Source of the DNA: JABDCI01 sp964475835
GTDB lineage: Bacteria; Verrucomicrobiota; Verrucomicrobiia; JABWAM01
NCBI GenBank assembly: GCA_964475835.1
Contig: CAYYYL010000063.1
Coordinates: forward strand, 1-9,724
Direction: 5' to 3'
Length of the DNA: 9,724 nt
Each line of letters opens with the position of its first letter. Position 1 is the first letter of the stretch. The notes beneath the pieces are model-generated. The model searched no databases. It worked only from the letters and a program-made list of their open reading frames with translations, and had not been told where the DNA came from. The position numbers were made by a program, and so were the translations under genes. Positions 7,726 to 9,724 of this stretch are shown one piece after another.

Positions 7726-7747
7726 ACACAACGGCAAAGCGTCGTGT
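7726..7747 (-). other. Possible RNA hairpin in the leader before the outer-membrane factor gene
   Basis: On the minus (transcribed) strand, ACACGACG and CGTTGTGT can pair over eight base pairs with one G-U pair around a CUUUGC loop. It lies between the small Cys/His-rich gene and the OMF gene. No U-run follows, so it is not a standard intrinsic terminator. It might stabilise or process the mRNA, or be chance. Confidence 0.25.
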
Positions 7748-7813
7748 GAATTCAGGCATAGGGTGCCTGCGTGGGAAGAGGCTGAGCGTCTGAGAACGCC
7801 CTGTCAGCGACGG

Positions 7814-8149
7814 CTAGGACAATTGAGGTGGACGCTCGATGGACTTAATGGGAGCATCCGGCAGCAAAACAGATAGGCATGGGAAAGTAATGTCTGCAAC
7901 AGGCATATCGATCCTTGGGCTCTGACATTCAATGAGCATCATGATTCCTGCGTGGCAGTTGCAAATGCAATGATCAGGAACCTCAGGAGAAGGGAAATGG
8001 TCATCCGAGTGCGAACTCTCACTGCTGTGCACATCCACACAACAAGACAACTCAGTCGCTCCAGATTGGCAGACAAGGACTTGGAACGCCGCGAGAAAAC
8101 ACCATGCCAGCGTGATGCGCTTGACCATTGTTTCGAGGCGACCGTTCAT
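7814..8149 (-). CDS. Small secreted Cys/His-rich protein, probable metal-binding, first gene of the efflux cluster
   Basis: This is a 111-residue protein, or 104 if it starts at M8 (ATG at 8128). A positively charged start, VKR, and the hydrophobic stretch ITLAWCFLAAFQVLVC form a signal peptide, placing the mature part in the periplasm. The mature part is crowded with ligands: C36-C37, H41, H47 and H51 among serines and acids, then DHCICNCHAG (59-68) with H60, C61, C63, C65 and H66. It ends in IERPPQLS, recalling the PP-rich ends of small proteins often encoded first in cation-efflux operons. I cannot assign a named family. Its position upstream of the OMF, adaptor and pump on the same strand suggests periplasmic metal sensing or delivery, which is inference. 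The 110-bp gap leaves open whether it is co-transcribed. Confidence 0.65.
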   Translation of the reverse strand: MNGRLETMVKRITLAWCFLAAFQVLVCQSGATELSCCVDVHSSESSHSDDHFPSPEVPDHCICNCHAGIMMLIECQSPRIDMPVADITFPCLSVLLPDAPIKSIERPPQLS

Positions 8150-8158
8150 CTCCCGCCA

Positions 8159-8186
8159 ACCTTACAAACAAAGCTTCCCATGTCAA
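8159..8186 (-). promoter_or_regulatory. Candidate sigma-70 promoter for the efflux cluster
   Basis: On the minus strand a perfect TTGACA (8181-8186) is followed after 16 bases by TAAGGT (8159-8164), a weak -10. Transcription would begin around 8150, which would make the ATG at 8149 almost leaderless and favour the start at 8128. A TATAGT at 8241-8246 is a second possible -10 but lacks a good -35. No clear operator or metal-regulator box was recognised, and no regulator gene is in the window. Confidence 0.3.
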
Positions 8187-8274
8187 CCCAACGATACCAC
8201 CCCTGTTTTACCCTCCCCTTTCCGTGACTCCATGTGCCCAACTATACATCCGAGGCGTCCACTAATCCCCGTCA

Positions 8275-8314
8275 GGTCAGAGGAACTGCCATGCATGTTA
8301 ACTGACCCCTTAAT
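8275..8314 (+). repeat. Partial third copy of the RAYT/REP-like end
   Basis: ACTGACCCCTTAAT at 8301-8314 is identical to 1114-1127 at the right end of the RAYT element and has the same orientation. Upstream, GGTCAG at 8275-8280 can pair with CTGACC at 8302-8307, making a hairpin whose loop contains the palindromes ATGCAT and GTTAAC. No transposase gene is attached. It lies between the probable immunity gene and the efflux cluster, close to the point where base composition changes. Confidence 0.55.
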
Positions 8315-8355
8315 CTTAATTGCGTGCGATGCCAATTTAGTACGGCACAGCTCAA

Positions 8356-8676
8356 TCACCATGGCATCCAATTTGGCCAATCAAACGCACAAACAACCAC
8401 AACAAATAGAAGATGAGCTAAAACAGTACAAATTCGTACATTTTTTGTACCTTTAAAAATAATCGTGGTTACACCAACATAATAAATTAAAATTGCACAC
8501 AATAATAGAACACCTTCAAGAACAACACTTCTTGCAATCAATCTAACAAGAGGAGCCGTTAATACATATAACGTATATGCCAATTTCAAATGCGTAAAAT
8601 ACATAAATCCCCATACTGCAAATGCACTAAAAAAACAGCTTATTAAACTCCAAACAAAATTTTTGATAATTTTCAT
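8356..8676 (-). CDS. Small polytopic membrane protein, probable immunity protein to the Rhs toxin
   Basis: This 106-residue protein has about four hydrophobic segments (roughly 7-28, 32-48, 50-74 and 80-98) and almost no soluble part, so it should sit in the inner membrane. Its ATG overlaps the Rhs stop by four bases (ATGA, 8673-8676), which implies translational coupling. A small gene directly behind an Rhs toxin C-terminus is usually its cognate immunity gene. It shares the AT-rich composition of the toxin C-terminus. I recognise no named family. A membrane-embedded immunity protein would suit a toxin that acts on the membrane or from the periplasm, but this is inference. It could instead be an accessory protein. 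Confidence 0.7.
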   Translation of the reverse strand: MKIIKNFVWSLISCFFSAFAVWGFMYFTHLKLAYTLYVLTAPLVRLIARSVVLEGVLLLCAILIYYVGVTTIIFKGTKNVRICTVLAHLLFVVVVCAFDWPNWMPW

Positions 8677-9724
8677 TGATATGTCGATCCATGTTTTATT
8701 TTACACTTACATTTTTCTTTTAAGATATCAAAAAATTCTTGAAGCTGCTCTTTACTAATTTTTGGCATTTCCGGATCAAGATTGTTTTTTATTGACGGAT
8801 CATAAGATGTATCATATCCCCATTGATTTGTTATATAATCTCTTGCGTTTTTCAAACGTTCCTTTTCACTGTAATCGTCATTTTTTTCGGTAAATGACCT
8901 TATAATATTTTTAATATCATCCTTCGAAGCATGACCTCCTAATGTTTTGTTTAGAGTTCGAATATAATGCTCGAATACATCTGGCCGATTTTGAGGATTA
9001 TCCGGAGCTGTTCCAGCGCCCCCATGACCATAAGGTGCTCCAAAAGCTGTTCCATCATTTCGCGTATGGGAAAAAGCGTCTCCTAAAGAATGAGTAAGCG
9101 CACCGCGCTGCCAGTCCGTAAGATTTGGATCATTAGACAGCAAATCTCGTAAACAACGCTGCCAGGCAATAACATCTACCCCATCGCCTCCATGCAGAGA
9201 GTGTAGGATTTCTTGAATGTCTATATCAAATGTTCGATCCTGACTCGTGTGGGCCGCCAGCCTAAAACCTGCAGGTATCGCGTCGTAGCGCACATCTTGA
9301 TCCCAGTATTGAGTATAATATGCTAAACGAAACGCCCTTTTATGGCTATACCCATTTGCTCTTGCAGTGGAATACACAGCGTAAAAATGTCCATCTGGCT
9401 GAAACAATCCCAAAACATCATATGTATTTGACGGCTGATTGGATATAAAAGCATATAGATTCAACGCCCCTTCTTCCTCAAGGGGTTCGCGACTCAGCCA
9501 CCTCCCTGTACTCACAGTATAAAATCGATACCCGTAGTAAACCAAACCCGACTCGTTATCCGTCCACTTGGTGCTGAACCGGTAGGCATTGAGTTTCGCC
9601 ATCGATCCACTCGCTCGAAGCATCTCTCCGAACGCGCCGTACTCGTACGAAGCCGAAATCTTCCCCGTGGCTGCATCCACCAGGCCGGCCACATTGCCAT
9701 TTCCATCGTAGCTGTAGAAATGAC
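8673..9724 (-). CDS. Rhs-family polymorphic toxin, C-terminal part (5' end off the right edge)
   Basis: The frame is open to the right edge (HFYSYDGNGNVAGLVD...), so the start lies outside; a GTG at 9692 is internal. Numbering from that codon, residues 1-96 are the conserved Rhs core end: YD-repeat pieces, GLVYYGYRFY, TGRWLSREPLEEEG and LNLYAF, closing at YDVLGL (91-96). The usual form of the last motif is DPxGL, so the Pro is replaced by Val. Residues 97-339 are the variable toxin domain (8673-9404). It is mostly helical, with AYYTQYWDQD (124-133), AAHTSQD (146-152), LTHSLGDAFSHT (199-210) and YGHGGAGTAPD (221-231). These His/Asp clusters (H201, D205, H209, H223, D231) resemble the H-x3-D-x3-H metal sites of zinc phospholipase C/HD-like helical domains. 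The enzyme activity is inferred, not shown. The toxin half is much more AT-rich than the core, a sign of C-terminal exchange. A membrane protein gene follows with a 4-bp overlap. Confidence 0.88.
   Translation of the reverse strand, partial: HFYSYDGNGNVAGLVDAATGKISASYEYGAFGEMLRASGSMAKLNAYRFSTKWTDNESGLVYYGYRFYTVSTGRWLSREPLEEEGALNLYAFISNQPSNTYDVLGLFQPDGHFYAVYSTARANGYSHKRAFRLAYYTQYWDQDVRYDAIPAGFRLAAHTSQDRTFDIDIQEILHSLHGGDGVDVIAWQRCLRDLLSNDPNLTDWQRGALTHSLGDAFSHTRNDGTAFGAPYGHGGAGTAPDNPQNRPDVFEHYIRTLNKTLGGHASKDDIKNIIRSFTEKNDDYSEKERLKNARDYITNQWGYDTSYDPSIKNNLDPEMPKISKEQLQEFFDILKEKCKCKIKHGSTYQ

Noticed and set aside
8183..8380. A 65-codon minus-strand frame between the immunity gene and the efflux cluster.
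   Set aside because: It crosses the partial REP-like repeat and the candidate promoter, overlaps the end of the immunity gene, and shows no recognisable motif.
8112..8456. A 114-codon plus-strand open frame bridging the small secreted gene and the immunity gene.
   Set aside because: The translation looks random, it crosses the partial REP-like end, and it overlaps two better-supported minus-strand genes.
1..9724. The left Rhs fragment and the right Rhs gene being one gene split by an insertion.
   Set aside because: Both are on the minus strand, but the right-hand piece already contains the core end, toxin domain and stop, and the left-hand piece is an internal repeat that continues left. 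The order is wrong for one interrupted gene, so they are two Rhs copies.

Overview
The window reads as accessory DNA from a Gram-negative bacterium. Outer-membrane and periplasmic efflux parts and lipoprotein-like export signals indicate two membranes. The Rhs core style (SREPLEEEG, LNLYAF) and the solo Y1 transposase with GGGGTCAGTCCC-type ends resemble what is common in Verrucomicrobia and relatives. That taxonomic reading is an inference with low to moderate confidence.

Layout from left to right. (1) Positions 1-58, minus strand: a broken fragment of an Rhs/YD-repeat gene that continues off the left edge. (2) Positions 59-1124: a compact RAYT-type element, a single Y1 (HUH) transposase gene bounded by 19-bp perfect inverted repeats. 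(3) Positions 1127-1846, plus strand: the 3' part of a class III adenylate/guanylate cyclase gene whose 5' end stops at the element. (4) Positions 1963-8149, minus strand: a heavy-metal efflux cluster transcribed right to left. Its order is a small Cys/His-rich secreted protein, a TolC/CzcC-like outer-membrane factor, an unusually short CzcB/CusB-like adaptor, a CzcA-like RND pump, and a second small secreted protein with a Cys/His tail. Two of the junctions are 4-nt ATGA overlaps and one gap is 16 bp, so four of the five genes are clearly one operon. (5) Positions 8275-8314: a partial copy of the REP-like element end. (6) Positions 8356-9724, minus strand: the 3' end of an Rhs polymorphic-toxin gene, with an AT-rich variable C-terminal toxin domain, and a small membrane protein overlapping its stop codon that is probably its immunity protein.

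How the parts fit. The efflux genes would form an inner-membrane pump, adaptor and outer-membrane channel that export divalent cations (Co/Zn/Cd/Ni type, from CzcA-like motifs). Two exported metal-ligand-rich proteins probably handle metal in the periplasm. The Rhs gene and its small neighbour look like a toxin-immunity module of the kind used in interbacterial competition. The cyclase remnant and the left Rhs fragment are both cut exactly at the ends of the RAYT element, and they belong to different genes, so the element marks a rearrangement junction rather than a simple insertion. With the partial end copy near 8301, REP-like ends in the same orientation bracket the cyclase remnant plus the efflux operon between two Rhs genes.

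The strongest candidates for something under-described are the Rhs C-terminal domain (a putative metal-dependent, phospholipase C/HD-like helical domain) with its membrane immunity protein, and the minimal adaptor that appears to lack the alpha-hairpin. No CRISPR array, tRNA, rRNA or convincing intrinsic terminator was seen.
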